NCBI GenBank assembly: GCA_016196755.1
Contig: JACPXC010000044.1
Coordinates: 39,890-103,889, forward strand
DNA length: 64,000 nt
Source of the DNA: Elusimicrobiota bacterium
GTDB taxonomy: Bacteria > Elusimicrobiota > Elusimicrobia > UBA1565
Direction: 5' to 3'
The notes beneath the pieces were generated by a model, which saw nothing but the letters and a program-made list of their open reading frames with translations, made no database searches and was not told the DNA's origin. Below are positions 49,294 to 57,893 of the stretch, piece by piece (position 1 is the first letter of the stretch; every line of letters begins with the position of its first letter). Position numbers and translations under genes: made by a program.

Positions 49294-50229
49294 ATGACGG
49301 GATCGGCAGCGTCGTCACGCATCCGCCGCGTCTCCCGGGAGAAGCTGGGCTCGGGGATCGTCCGTCTGTTCTTCAAGCAGGCCTTGGCCGAGCTGCGCCT
49401 CAACGTCAGCCGGCGCGTGGACTTCCGGCACAGCCGCAACGGCGAGGCGGTCCGCGCCTATTGCGCGATGAGCGCCGAGGAGTTCGAGGGGATCAACGCG
49501 CGTCAAAAGTGGGCCAACTGGCGCACCATCCCGCGGAACCTCCATGGGCGTCTGCCTCTGCGGCCGTGCCGCGCGGTGGACCTCTGCTGCGGCCTGGGAC
49601 ACTCGACCCAGGTGCTGGCCTATTACCTTCCGGCCGGCTCTACGGTGCTCGGCCTCGAGTATAATCCCGAGTTCGTCCGGGTCGCGCGGCGGCGTGAGTA
49701 TCTCGCCTCGGACCGCGCGCCGGTGGCAGTCTCCTTCCGCGCGCAGTCGGTGCTCGACACCTTCCGGGACGTCTCGGGCCGGCCCCTGGCTGAGGGCAGC
49801 CTCGACCTGGTCAACTGCTGCGGGGCGCTCGGCCTGCATTTCGTCCGCTCCGACGTCGAACGGCTGGCCGCGGAGATCTTCCGCGTGCTCCGTTGGGGCG
49901 GGCTGGCCACGCTCGATTCCGGGCGGAAAGGCGTCGACCGCGGGGCGATGACGGAAGTCTTCGAGCGGCGGGGCTTCCGGGTCGTCTCCGCGGCGAAGAG
50001 CTGCTTTCTCGACCGCTTCACCCAAGTCTGCTTCCGCAAGGAGGACGTGATGAGCCCCAAGAACCACCCGCACGGCGGGCCGATCCGGTCGGAGGATTCC
50101 CCGCTCGACGAAGGCTCGGCCGAGTCGTTTAGGGCCGTACAGCCCGCGGCCTTCCGGGACCAGCCGCGCGCCTCGATCGAGGCCGGGGTGACGGACCCTG
50201 ACGTCGACGACACCATCGGCGGCGAGTAG
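49294..50229 (+). CDS. SAM-dependent methyltransferase with disordered C-terminal tail
   Basis: 311 residues. Methyltransferase core at about 75-240: AVDLCCGLGHSTQVLAYYLP (motif I), VLGLEYNPEFVRVA (acidic loop), LDLVNCCGALGLHFV (motif IV region) and VLRWGGLATLD. Basic helical N-terminus (SSRIRRVSREKLGSG). After residue 255 the sequence turns polar and repetitive (KNHPHGGPIRSEDSPLDEGS ... DPDVDDTIGGE), probably unstructured. Substrate unknown. Own promoter, divergent from the diguanylate cyclase. Confidence 0.78.
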   Translation: MTGSAASSRIRRVSREKLGSGIVRLFFKQALAELRLNVSRRVDFRHSRNGEAVRAYCAMSAEEFEGINARQKWANWRTIPRNLHGRLPLRPCRAVDLCCGLGHSTQVLAYYLPAGSTVLGLEYNPEFVRVARRREYLASDRAPVAVSFRAQSVLDTFRDVSGRPLAEGSLDLVNCCGALGLHFVRSDVERLAAEIFRVLRWGGLATLDSGRKGVDRGAMTEVFERRGFRVVSAAKSCFLDRFTQVCFRKEDVMSPKNHPHGGPIRSEDSPLDEGSAESFRAVQPAAFRDQPRASIEAGVTDPDVDDTIGGE

Positions 50230-50241
50230 CGCCGCCCGGTT

Positions 50242-51114
50242 TTAGGGAAGGGTCTCGCCGCCGAGCAGGGTCATGATCTCCCCGCTGATGTAGCTCGAGT
50301 CGGCGTTGGACGCGAAGAAGACGAAGGCGGGGGCGATCTCGTCGGGCTGCGCGGGGCGTCCCATCGGCTTGTCCGAGCCGAAGTGCGCGACCTTCTCGGC
50401 CGGCTTGTCGGCGGCGTTGAGCGGCGTCCAGACCGCTCCGGGGGCCACGCAGTTGACGCGTATCCCCTTCTCGGAGAGGTTCAAGGCCAGCGATTTCGTG
50501 AAGGCGTGGATCGCTCCCTTGGTGGCGCCGTAATCGATGAGCTTCTCGGAGCCGCGCAGGCCCACCACCGAGCCGGTGTTGATGATCGACGAGCCGGGCT
50601 TGAGGTGCGGCAACGCCGCCTTGGCCATGTAGAAGTAGGCGTCGATGTTGGTGTGGAAGGTCTTCTCCCAGGCCTGCGGCGTGATCTGCTCGAGGCCTTC
50701 CTTGTTCGACTGGTAGGCCGCGTTGTTGACCAGGATGTCGAGGCCGCCGAGCTTGAATATGGTCCCTTCGACGGCGAACTTGCAGAATCCCGGCTTGCGC
50801 ACGTCGCCCGGGATCAGCAGGGCGCTGCGCCCGGCCGCCTCGATGGAGCTCTTAGTTTGATGGGCGTCGGTCTCCTCCTCGGGGAGGTAGACGATCGCCA
50901 CGTCGGCGCCCTCGCGGGCGAAGAGGACGGCCACGGAGCGGCCGATCCCGGAGTCGCCGCCGGTGACGAGGGCGACCTTCCCGTTGAGCTTGCCGGCGGG
51001 GCGGTATTCGGCGCCCGCGTACTCCGGGCGAGGGCGCAGCCTCGACTCGAGGCCGGGCTTGCGCTGGTGCTGGGCTGGGAACGGCGGCTTGGGTCGGGTG
51101 GCTGCGTGGCTCAT
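50242..51114 (-). CDS. Short-chain dehydrogenase/reductase
   Basis: 290 residues. Rossmann cofactor motif VALVTGGDSGIGRSVAV (T-G-x3-G-I-G), NNAAYQSN, S in INTGSVVG, and Y-G-A-T-K (YxxxK catalytic pair) in LIDYGATKGAIHAF. The end EIMTLLGGETLP is the form seen in YhdF/YhxC-like SDRs with an N-terminal extension, associated with stress or glucose-dehydrogenase-like activity. A weak TAGATT lies six bases before the ATG. Confidence 0.9.
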   Translation of the reverse strand: MSHAATRPKPPFPAQHQRKPGLESRLRPRPEYAGAEYRPAGKLNGKVALVTGGDSGIGRSVAVLFAREGADVAIVYLPEEETDAHQTKSSIEAAGRSALLIPGDVRKPGFCKFAVEGTIFKLGGLDILVNNAAYQSNKEGLEQITPQAWEKTFHTNIDAYFYMAKAALPHLKPGSSIINTGSVVGLRGSEKLIDYGATKGAIHAFTKSLALNLSEKGIRVNCVAPGAVWTPLNAADKPAEKVAHFGSDKPMGRPAQPDEIAPAFVFFASNADSSYISGEIMTLLGGETLP

Positions 51115-51178
51115 GCCGGCAATCTAGCACAGGCCCGGGGGAGCGCCCGATGGCGGGGGCGTCACGCTTTCTTGACGC

Positions 51179-51649
51179 TCAGTCTTCGGAGGGGGCCAGG
51201 AACAGCACGAGCCGGGAGGAGCCCAGCCCGACGGCCTCGATGACGGCCGCGGCGGCCGGCTCAAATCCCAGGCTGTCGCCCGTCAGGGCGGCGGCCAGCT
51301 CGCCGACCTGGGGCATGTGGCCGACCAGCATCACGAGGCCGGGACGCGGCGCGTCCTCGAGCACGCGCTTGAAGAGCTCGGCGCCCGGCAGCTGGTTCGA
51401 CAGCGGCTCGAACGTCTCGACGCGCGGCTTGTCGTTGAAGCCGCGCCGGACCTCGTGGGCGGTCTGCTGGGCGCGCAGGAGCGGGCTGGAGAGGATGAGG
51501 TCCGGCGTGAAGCCCTTCTTGGCCAGGCGGCCGGCCTGGCGGCGGGCGTCGCGCCGGCCTTCCTCGGCGAGCGGGCGCTCGGCGTCGGTGCGCACCCCGG
51601 CCTCTACGACGGAGGGGGACTGGCCGTGGCGCATGACGATGAGTCTCAT
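51179..51649 (-). CDS. sixA: Phosphohistidine phosphatase SixA
   Basis: 156 residues, the SixA size. Histidine-phosphatase motif MRLIVMRHGQSPSV (R-H-G), later R in SSPLLRAQQTA, and the second catalytic histidine in VMLVGHMPQVGELA. It removes phosphate from histidine kinases or phosphotransfer proteins. TACAAT lies only five bases before the ATG. The PLD-type gene ends 12 bases upstream, so the two might also be co-transcribed. Confidence 0.88.
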   Translation of the reverse strand: MRLIVMRHGQSPSVVEAGVRTDAERPLAEEGRRDARRQAGRLAKKGFTPDLILSSPLLRAQQTAHEVRRGFNDKPRVETFEPLSNQLPGAELFKRVLEDAPRPGLVMLVGHMPQVGELAAALTGDSLGFEPAAAAVIEAVGLGSSRLVLFLAPSED

Positions 51650-51654
51650 GCCGG

Positions 51655-51660
51655 ATTGTA
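51655..51660 (-). promoter_or_regulatory. -10 of sixA
   Basis: TACAAT on the minus strand, five bases before the ATG at 51649; the predicted transcript begins at about the start codon. Confidence 0.5.
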
Positions 51661-52836
51661 TCAGAACCAGCTTTTGAGGAGCCAGGACATGCGCTCGAGG
51701 ACGCGCTCGGAGTACGGGCGCCGGCGCCACTCGTCGAGCCGGAGGGGCTTCGAGGCGGCGATGTCGGCCAGGATGGTGTCCTCGAGCCGGGAGGCGAACA
51801 CCCGGTCGAGGACGTTGACGTTGACCTCGAGGTTGCTTACCAGACTGCGGTTGGTGATGTTGTAGGAGCCTATCGAGGCCCAGAGCCGGTCCACGACGAA
51901 GGCCTTGGCGTGGAGCACGGTCTGGGGCCAGGAGTGCAAGCGCACGCCGTTTCGCAGCAGGACGTCGTAATAGAAGCGGCTGGCGTAGGCCACGGCGGGC
52001 ACGTCGCAGATCTCGGGGACGAGGATGTCGACCTTGACCCCGCGCTTTACCGCCCCGAAGAGCGCCCGGCGCACGCGCAGGTCCGGGACGAAGTAGGCGA
52101 TGGCGCCGACCACGCGGCGGCGCGAATGGCGGATGGCGTGGAGCAGCGCCCGGCGGATGAGCTGACGGCGCAGGAACTCCTGGTTGGCGGCCACTTGGAC
52201 CAAGGCATGTCCGGGCCGGCGCTCGGGGTGCCCGACGAGGGGGAACCACCGCCGGGTCTGGGAATGCCAGACCTGGCGGAACAGGCGGTCGAGGTCGTAG
52301 GCCGCGGGCCCCTCGATGCGCACGTGGAGGTCCCGCCAGCCGGCGCCGCCTTCCTCCTTGGGGGCGTAGTTGCGGGAGATGTTGACGCCGCCGGTGAAGG
52401 CCACCGACCCGTCGACGACCAGGATCTTGCGGTGGTCGCGCCGGCCCCAGGCCCAGCGCGGCCGCCACGGAGCCACCGGATGATACTCCAGGGTCTGGAC
52501 TCCCGCGTTGCGCAGGGCCTGTATAAAGGAGGAAGGCAGGTCGAGGCTGCCGATCGAGTCGAAGATGAGACGGACCGCCACGCCGTGGCGGGCGCGCTCC
52601 ATGAGCGCCTCGCCGAAGGCCAGGCCCACGGCGTCGGCGCGCAGGAGGTAGGCCTCGAGGTTGACGGTCTCGCGCGCGGCGGCGATGGCCGCGAGCATGG
52701 CGGGGTAGGCCTCGCGGCCGTCATTGAGGAGCTCGAGGCGGTTGCCGCGGGTGGTCTCGGCGGGGGAGGCGAAGTAGCCCGCGCGCCCGGCGGCGGCGCG
52801 GGGCAGGAGAAGCCGGCGCCAATCCTGCAGCTCCAT
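51661..52836 (-). CDS. Phospholipase D-superfamily protein, cardiolipin synthase-like
   Basis: 391 residues. Two HKD motifs: DHRKILVVDGSVAFTGGVN (about 165) and LHAKAFVVDRLWASIGSYN (about 328), each with the paired D and N/S context of cardiolipin synthase. The N-terminal 60 residues are hydrophilic without membrane helices, unlike ClsA, so it resembles ClsB. It would join phosphatidylglycerol units or remodel phospholipids at the membrane. ATG 52836 lies 7 bases after TATGAT; an ATG 12 bases earlier is possible but would sit within that hexamer region. Confidence 0.86.
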   Translation of the reverse strand: MELQDWRRLLLPRAAAGRAGYFASPAETTRGNRLELLNDGREAYPAMLAAIAAARETVNLEAYLLRADAVGLAFGEALMERARHGVAVRLIFDSIGSLDLPSSFIQALRNAGVQTLEYHPVAPWRPRWAWGRRDHRKILVVDGSVAFTGGVNISRNYAPKEEGGAGWRDLHVRIEGPAAYDLDRLFRQVWHSQTRRWFPLVGHPERRPGHALVQVAANQEFLRRQLIRRALLHAIRHSRRRVVGAIAYFVPDLRVRRALFGAVKRGVKVDILVPEICDVPAVAYASRFYYDVLLRNGVRLHSWPQTVLHAKAFVVDRLWASIGSYNITNRSLVSNLEVNVNVLDRVFASRLEDTILADIAASKPLRLDEWRRRPYSERVLERMSWLLKSWF

Positions 52837-52843
52837 CGGGCTT

Positions 52844-52853
52844 ATCATACAAT
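52844..52853. promoter_or_regulatory. Overlapping divergent -10 elements
   Basis: Minus TATGAT (52849-52844) for the PLD-type gene and plus TACAAT (52848-52853) for the helicase gene share two base pairs. Both end 7-8 bases from their start codons, so the two promoters must exclude each other. Confidence 0.6.
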
Positions 52854-52861
52854 AGCCCCTC

Positions 52862-54775
52862 ATGCCGCTAGACTTAGAGGCCCTGCGCGCCCACTTCGGC
52901 CGCCTGGCGTCCCTGCTCGAGGTCGAGCGCCTGGCCGAGAAGGCCGAGCGGGCCCGGGAGCTCGAGAACCTCTCTCCCGCCACGCGCGAGGCGCTGGGCC
53001 GCACGGTGACGCGCCTGAGCGTCGACGGGGCCGAGGACGGCGTCGGCAGCTACGCGCGCCTCGTGCTCTCGCGCGCGCCGCGCGGCGAGACCCTGGTCCC
53101 GTTCCATGCGATGTCCCAGGGCGACAACGTCCGAGTCACCTTCCCGCCGGGCACCGAGCCGGCCTCCATCGACGGTACGCTCGACAAGGTCGAGGAATAC
53201 AGGGCCTCGGTGTCGGTGGCCGGCCGCCTGCCCGACCCTCTGCCGGAGGGGCGCTGCACCATCGACCACCTGGGCTCCGACGCCACCTACAAGCGCATGC
53301 GCCAGGCCCTGGAGCGCGCCCAGAAGCTGGCGGCCGGCGGGCCGGCGGCCCGCCTGCGCGACTGCCTGGTCGGCCTGGAGACCCCCGAGGCCGGGACGGC
53401 CCAGGACCTCGAGTTCTTCGACACGGACCTAAACGAGTACCAGCGCGCGGCCGTGCGCCGCGCCCTGGCCGCGGACCCGCTGAGCCTCGTCCACGGCCCG
53501 CCGGGCACCGGCAAGACCACCGTGCTGGCCGAGGTCGTCCGCCAGGCCGCGGCGCGCGGCTGGCGGGTCCTTGCCACGGCGCCGTCGAACGTGGCCGTCG
53601 ACAACATGCTCGAGAAGGTGCTGGTGGCCGGCCTGCGGGTGGTGCGGCTGGGCCATCCCGCACGCACGCTCGAGAGCCTGCGCCACGCCACGCTCTCGGC
53701 CCAGGTGGCCGAAGACGGGCAGTTCTCCTCGGTCCAGGAGATGGACGCCTGGCGCGAGCGCCTGCACAAGCGTCTGGCCCGGCGCGGCTCGCGGCCGATG
53801 GACTATTCGGAGCGCGACGGGATGCGCCGCGAGGCCGACCGGCTCTGGCGCGAGGCGCGCAAGGCCGAGGAGGCCATCGGCCGCCGCCTCGTGCTCTCGG
53901 CCCAGGTGGTGCTCTCGACCCACGGCGGCCTCTCCTCCAACCACCTCAAGGGCGAGTTCGACCTCGTCGTCCTCGACGAGGCCTCGCAGGCCCCGGAGCC
54001 GCTGTCCTGGGTGGCGCTGACCCGCGGGGCGCGCGCCGTGTTCGCCGGCGACGCGCGCCAGCTGCCGCCCACGCTCTACGCCAAAGACGCCGCGGAGGGG
54101 GGGCTGGCGGTCACCTTGCTCGAGCGCCTTGAGAAGACCCTGCCCGAGGACCTCCAGACCCTGCTGCGCGTGCAGTACCGCATGCACGAGACCATCATGG
54201 GGTTCTCCTCGAAGGAGTTCTACGGCGGCAAGCTCGTGGCCGACGAGAGCGTGAAGGCCCACCTGGCCTGCGAGCTGCCCGGCGCGGCGTCCGACGATCT
54301 GACCGGCGTGCCGCTCGTCTACGTCGACACCGCCGGGACGGGCTGGGAGGAGGGCCTCGACGAGCTCCTGCAGAGCCGCTTCAACGAGGGCGAGGCCGAG
54401 CTGGCGGTGAAGCTGGCGCGGAGGCTGCTCGACGCCGGCCTCGACCCCAAGCAGGTGGCGATCCTCACGCCCTATACCGCCCAGTCGCGCCTGATCAAAT
54501 CCAAGCTCCGCGTGCCCGGCCTCGAGATCGGCAGCGTCGACGGCTTCCAAGGCCGCGAGAAGGAGGCCACGGTCCTTTCGCTCGTCCGCTCCAACGAGCG
54601 CGGCGAGGTGGGCTTCCTCTCCGACACGCGGCGCATGAACGTGGCGACGACCCGGGCGCGCCGCCTCTCGATCGTCATCGGCGACAGCGTGACCATATCC
54701 CAGCACCCGTTCTACCGGGCTTTCCTCGCTTACGCGGAAGCCCACGGCTCCTACCGCTCGGCCTATGAGTTCTGA
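52862..54775 (+). CDS. SF1 helicase, IGHMBP2/UPF1-like
   Basis: 637 residues. Motif I GPPGTGKTTVLAEVV (about 216), motif II VLDEASQA, motif III FAGDARQLPPT, motif IV region VQYRMHETIM, motif V SVDGFQGREKEATVL and motif VI TTRARRLSIVIGD. An N-terminal beta-barrel-like 1B region precedes the core. This AAA_12-type layout is that of 5'-3' SF1B helicases acting on RNA or DNA. Bacterial members are poorly known. Overlaps the TPR gene by 11 bases. Confidence 0.9.
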   Translation: MPLDLEALRAHFGRLASLLEVERLAEKAERARELENLSPATREALGRTVTRLSVDGAEDGVGSYARLVLSRAPRGETLVPFHAMSQGDNVRVTFPPGTEPASIDGTLDKVEEYRASVSVAGRLPDPLPEGRCTIDHLGSDATYKRMRQALERAQKLAAGGPAARLRDCLVGLETPEAGTAQDLEFFDTDLNEYQRAAVRRALAADPLSLVHGPPGTGKTTVLAEVVRQAAARGWRVLATAPSNVAVDNMLEKVLVAGLRVVRLGHPARTLESLRHATLSAQVAEDGQFSSVQEMDAWRERLHKRLARRGSRPMDYSERDGMRREADRLWREARKAEEAIGRRLVLSAQVVLSTHGGLSSNHLKGEFDLVVLDEASQAPEPLSWVALTRGARAVFAGDARQLPPTLYAKDAAEGGLAVTLLERLEKTLPEDLQTLLRVQYRMHETIMGFSSKEFYGGKLVADESVKAHLACELPGAASDDLTGVPLVYVDTAGTGWEEGLDELLQSRFNEGEAELAVKLARRLLDAGLDPKQVAILTPYTAQSRLIKSKLRVPGLEIGSVDGFQGREKEATVLSLVRSNERGEVGFLSDTRRMNVATTRARRLSIVIGDSVTISQHPFYRAFLAYAEAHGSYRSAYEF

Positions 54776-55367
54776 GGCGGACGTCCTATACCGGCGGGCC
54801 GTCGAAGCCCAGGAAGGCGGCAAGCCCGCCGAGGCCGAGCGCTGGCATCGGGCCTGCCTCGACCTGCGGCAGAGGGAGGGGGACGAGGCCGGCGTCTCGC
54901 GCTCGACCCACGTCCTGGCCCTGCTCCTGCACGGCTTGGGCCGCGAGAGCGAGGCCGCCGAGTTCTACCGCGCCTCATTGGCGCTATTCGAGCGCCTCGA
55001 CCAGGCGGTCGGAACGGCGGACGCGGCCTACCAATTGGGCGACATCCTGGCCGGGAAGGCGGAGTATCCCGAGGCCGAGGCCATGTTCCGCCGCAGTCTG
55101 TCGGCTCAGGAGGGACTGGAAGACAACGAGGACCTCCTGGTCCAGACCTTGTTCGGCCTGGCGCGCGTGGGACAGAAGTCGGGCAAGCTCGAGATGGCCC
55201 AGGCCTGCCTCACTCGCTGCCTGTCGATCGAAGAGTCCCGCGGGCTGATGGAGAACCAGGTCGAGATCCTCCTGCGTCTGTCCCAGGTGGCGACGGATCG
55301 CGGGCGGCGCGAGGAGGCCGAGGAGTACATGGTCCGCCTGCGCAGGCTTCGCCCGGCCGACATGTAG
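54765..55367 (+). CDS. Tetratricopeptide-repeat protein
   Basis: 200 residues of helical hairpins in TPR spacing: ALLLHGLGRESEAAEFYRASL, AAYQLGDILAGKAEYPEAEAMF and LLRLSQVATDRGRREEAEEY show the W/L-G-Y-A-F pattern (each quoted in part: LHGLGRESEAAEFYRAS; YQLGDILAGKAEYPEAEA). About five repeats. No signal peptide, hence cytosolic. Interaction partner unknown. Translation is coupled to the helicase. Confidence 0.82.
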   Translation: MSSEADVLYRRAVEAQEGGKPAEAERWHRACLDLRQREGDEAGVSRSTHVLALLLHGLGRESEAAEFYRASLALFERLDQAVGTADAAYQLGDILAGKAEYPEAEAMFRRSLSAQEGLEDNEDLLVQTLFGLARVGQKSGKLEMAQACLTRCLSIEESRGLMENQVEILLRLSQVATDRGRREEAEEYMVRLRRLRPADM

Positions 55368-55371
55368 TTGG

Positions 55372-55377
55372 TACAAT
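55372..55377 (+). promoter_or_regulatory. -10 of the exonuclease gene
   Basis: TACAAT, nine bases before the ATG at 55387. Confidence 0.5.
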
Positions 55378-55386
55378 ACCGTCACA

Positions 55387-55995
55387 ATGAAGCTATTTTA
55401 CGCCGACACCGAGACGACCGGCCTCGACTACAAGACCCACGAGGCCTTCCAGCTGGCCTTCATCATCGAGATCGACGGCAAGGTCGTCTGCGAGAAGAAC
55501 ATCAAGCTGCGCCCGGTCCGGCCGCAGAACGCCGACGCCAAGGCGCTCGAGGTCACCAAGAAGACCCTGCCCGAGCTGGCCGCCTATCCACCGCGCGCCG
55601 CGGGCTTCAAGGAGTTCATCGACACGCTGGCCCAACACGTCGACCGCTTCGACAAGCTCGACAAGTTCGTCTGGGTGGGCCAGAACCCCGAGTTCGACGT
55701 CCGCTTCGTGCGCGCCTTCTTCGAGGAGCACGGCGACAAGTATTACGGCTCCTGGTTCGACTCGCGCCCGGCCGACCTCATCAGCCTGGCGGTGGCCTGC
55801 AAGATGAAGGGCCTCATCAAGCCCGAGAACTTCAAGTTGGCCACCCTGGCCGACCAGTTCGGCATCAAGTTCGACGCCCACGACGCGCTGGCCGACGTGC
55901 GCGCGACGCGCGAGGTCTGGGGGAAGCTCTCGGCCTTCATCTCGGCGCCGGTCCCCAAAGGCGTCGTCCCCGTCCAAGCCGACCTGTTCGGTTAG
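55387..55995 (+). CDS. DnaQ-like 3'-5' exonuclease
   Basis: 202 residues. Exo I YADTETTGLD (D7, E9), Exo II QNPEFDVRFVRAF (D) and Exo III HDALADVRATREVW (H and D, DEDDh subtype). Size and the free-standing form match single-domain RNase T/DnaQ relatives or the editing subunit epsilon, though the beta-clamp motif of epsilon is not evident; the final QADLFG is clamp-binding-like (Q-x-x-L-F), so clamp contact is possible. Ends convergently with the next gene, stops overlapping by four bases. Confidence 0.85.
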   Translation: MKLFYADTETTGLDYKTHEAFQLAFIIEIDGKVVCEKNIKLRPVRPQNADAKALEVTKKTLPELAAYPPRAAGFKEFIDTLAQHVDRFDKLDKFVWVGQNPEFDVRFVRAFFEEHGDKYYGSWFDSRPADLISLAVACKMKGLIKPENFKLATLADQFGIKFDAHDALADVRATREVWGKLSAFISAPVPKGVVPVQADLFG

Positions 55996-56558
55996 TCGCT
56001 CGATTCCACGAAGGCCGGGCAGTGGAACGAGGCCCGTTCCTTAAGGTTGCGGTCGTAGACCACGATGCGGGCCCCCGCGTCGTCGCGCAGGAACTGGGGC
56101 TTGTCGAGGAAGATGGTGCTCGTGAAGTAGTGGGTTCCCTCGATGCGCATGAAGCGCCGCTCGGCGGCCTTTGCCCTTGAGATCGCGGCTTGAAGCTCCG
56201 CGTCCGCGGCTTCATTTATCAGGAAGAACAGCGGGCTTTCGTGAAGGCGCTGAGTCTCGACCACCTTTTCGGACTTGATCGTCTCCCATTCGATCAGGTA
56301 GCGGCTGCCGTCCCGGATCAGGGCGTCGTAAGGAGCCTTGGGATAGACCACGAAGTCGTAGACGATCGAGCTGCGGCCCGAGGGCAGCGCCTCGACGCGG
56401 GACTTGGCCCGGAAGCTCAGCGTGACGTCCTGCTCGGGCTCCCAGGGATTCTCCTTCTTGAAGGCAGCCTCGCCCTGGCAGAGCGGGCTCTGCGGGACTC
56501 GGTCGAGGCTGGGCGCCGGTTCGGCCTGGAGGGCCAAGGCGAGCAGGAGGGGGATCAT
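55992..56558 (-). CDS. Exported protein of unknown function
   Basis: 188 residues. A short hydrophobic N-terminus (MIPLLLALALQAEPAPS) is a likely signal peptide. The mature part is beta-rich (IVYDFVVYPKAPYDALIRDG, YLIEWETIKSEKVVE) with one Cys near each end (C27 and C181), possibly paired. A chain of hydrophobic-charged alternation suggests a beta-sandwich. No family recognised. The upstream gap to 56682 holds no clear promoter. Confidence 0.55.
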   Translation of the reverse strand: MIPLLLALALQAEPAPSLDRVPQSPLCQGEAAFKKENPWEPEQDVTLSFRAKSRVEALPSGRSSIVYDFVVYPKAPYDALIRDGSRYLIEWETIKSEKVVETQRLHESPLFFLINEAADAELQAAISRAKAAERRFMRIEGTHYFTSTIFLDKPQFLRDDAGARIVVYDRNLKERASFHCPAFVESSD

Positions 56559-56681
56559 CGGCAGATGATGCGTGTTTAGCGCCCGTCCGGGCAGGGCGGT
56601 ACGGCCCAGGCGGCGCCTGCCTCGGAGGACCCGCGTTCCGGAACCCTTGACGGCGCGCCGAGCCCGGGGTTAGGCTTAGGC

Positions 56682-57890
56682 GTGCGTCTGCCGCTTGCGG
56701 TTTCCCTCGTTTCCCTATGTCTGGCACCGGCGCTCGCCGCGGAGGACTATTCTTTGCGGCTGCGATTCGAGCGCGGGGCGGAGACGAGGCGCTTCAACAC
56801 CAACGTCGAGCTGGGGCGCGGCTACAACACCGTGGTGGTCTCATCGGGCGCCTCGCCCGAGACCCTGATCGTCAACATCCTGCCTCTGGCGACCAAGGAC
56901 GGGCGCCGCTTCGAACTGATCTATCAGGTGGAGTGGGACGCGGCGGGGCGGAACATCCAGGCCCAGGACTCGGCCGAGGTCTCCGGCCGAGAGGAAGCCC
57001 TGCTCAGCGAAGTGGTCGGCGAGTGGAAGCTCTGGGGGCGGATCGCGGCCGTCGGCGCCGGAGACTCCTGCACGCCGCCGCCCTCCGGCGGCGGTCTTCG
57101 GGCGCGCCTGCGGGTGCGCAGGGGGGAACTGGAGCGCGCCTTGACGCGGCGCACGATTTCCGGCGTCAGGTCGAACCTCCTCTCCGACGGCCTGTCGCTG
57201 AGCCTCGACCCGCGGGTGGCGCGAGACACCGACACCGTCGAGGTGCGCTGGGCGCTCGAGCTGGGGACGACGGCGGCCTCGGCTTGGGACCCGGCATGGA
57301 AGGAGGCCCAGGTGCGGCTCGGGGTGGAGCAGCTGCTCGAAGGCGATGGGCAGCCCGAAGGGGTATGGTTCTCTCTCGACCCCGTCCAGGTCCTGGCGCA
57401 TCGTCCGATTACCGTGAAAGAGGAGCCCGACCCGGAGAGCAACTGGCTGCGCCACGCGGGCCAGACGATCTCGTTTCTCCATCCGCCGCGCTGGCAGGTC
57501 CGGCAGTCCTGCGGCCCGGACCTGCTCCCCGACTCATGGAAGGTCGTCGACCTCGACCTGCCTCGGGCAAAGCGTTTGGGGCAGGAGCTCGTGGCCTTCA
57601 TCGTTCCCGGGCCGCGGGCCCCGCTCGAGGAGCGCGTGGCCGCGATGCGCGCGGGAGGCGTCGCTTCTCAGCCCGAGTCCGTGGCCGTGGGCGGCGGTTC
57701 CTGCCTGCTGTGGCGGACGATCGGTATCGACGGGGACGCCCATGCCTCCTGCGACGCGCGCAACGGGCTTCGGCTCGAGCTCAGCCTCGCCCTGGAGTCC
57801 GGCCAGGCCGAACGTTTCGAGGTCTTCAAGAAGCTGGTGGCCAGCCTTGCGTTCGAGGGAGCCCTGCCGGCCGGCGGGGCTCGCGAGTAG
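56682..57890 (+). CDS. Exported protein of unknown function
   Basis: 402 residues from a GTG giving a signal peptide (AVSLVSLCLAPALAAED). Residues 25-95 form a beta-domain with ETLIVNILPLATKDGRRFEL that resembles part of the exported protein at 38886. After a Pro/Gly loop (CTPPPSGGG) comes a second beta-rich part and a final WQVRQSCGPDLLPDSW ... SCLLWRTIGIDGD region with several Cys. No enzymatic motif visible. Possibly periplasmic. Confidence 0.6.
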   Translation: MRLPLAVSLVSLCLAPALAAEDYSLRLRFERGAETRRFNTNVELGRGYNTVVVSSGASPETLIVNILPLATKDGRRFELIYQVEWDAAGRNIQAQDSAEVSGREEALLSEVVGEWKLWGRIAAVGAGDSCTPPPSGGGLRARLRVRRGELERALTRRTISGVRSNLLSDGLSLSLDPRVARDTDTVEVRWALELGTTAASAWDPAWKEAQVRLGVEQLLEGDGQPEGVWFSLDPVQVLAHRPITVKEEPDPESNWLRHAGQTISFLHPPRWQVRQSCGPDLLPDSWKVVDLDLPRAKRLGQELVAFIVPGPRAPLEERVAAMRAGGVASQPESVAVGGGSCLLWRTIGIDGDAHASCDARNGLRLELSLALESGQAERFEVFKKLVASLAFEGALPAGGARE

Positions 57891-57893
57891 CCG

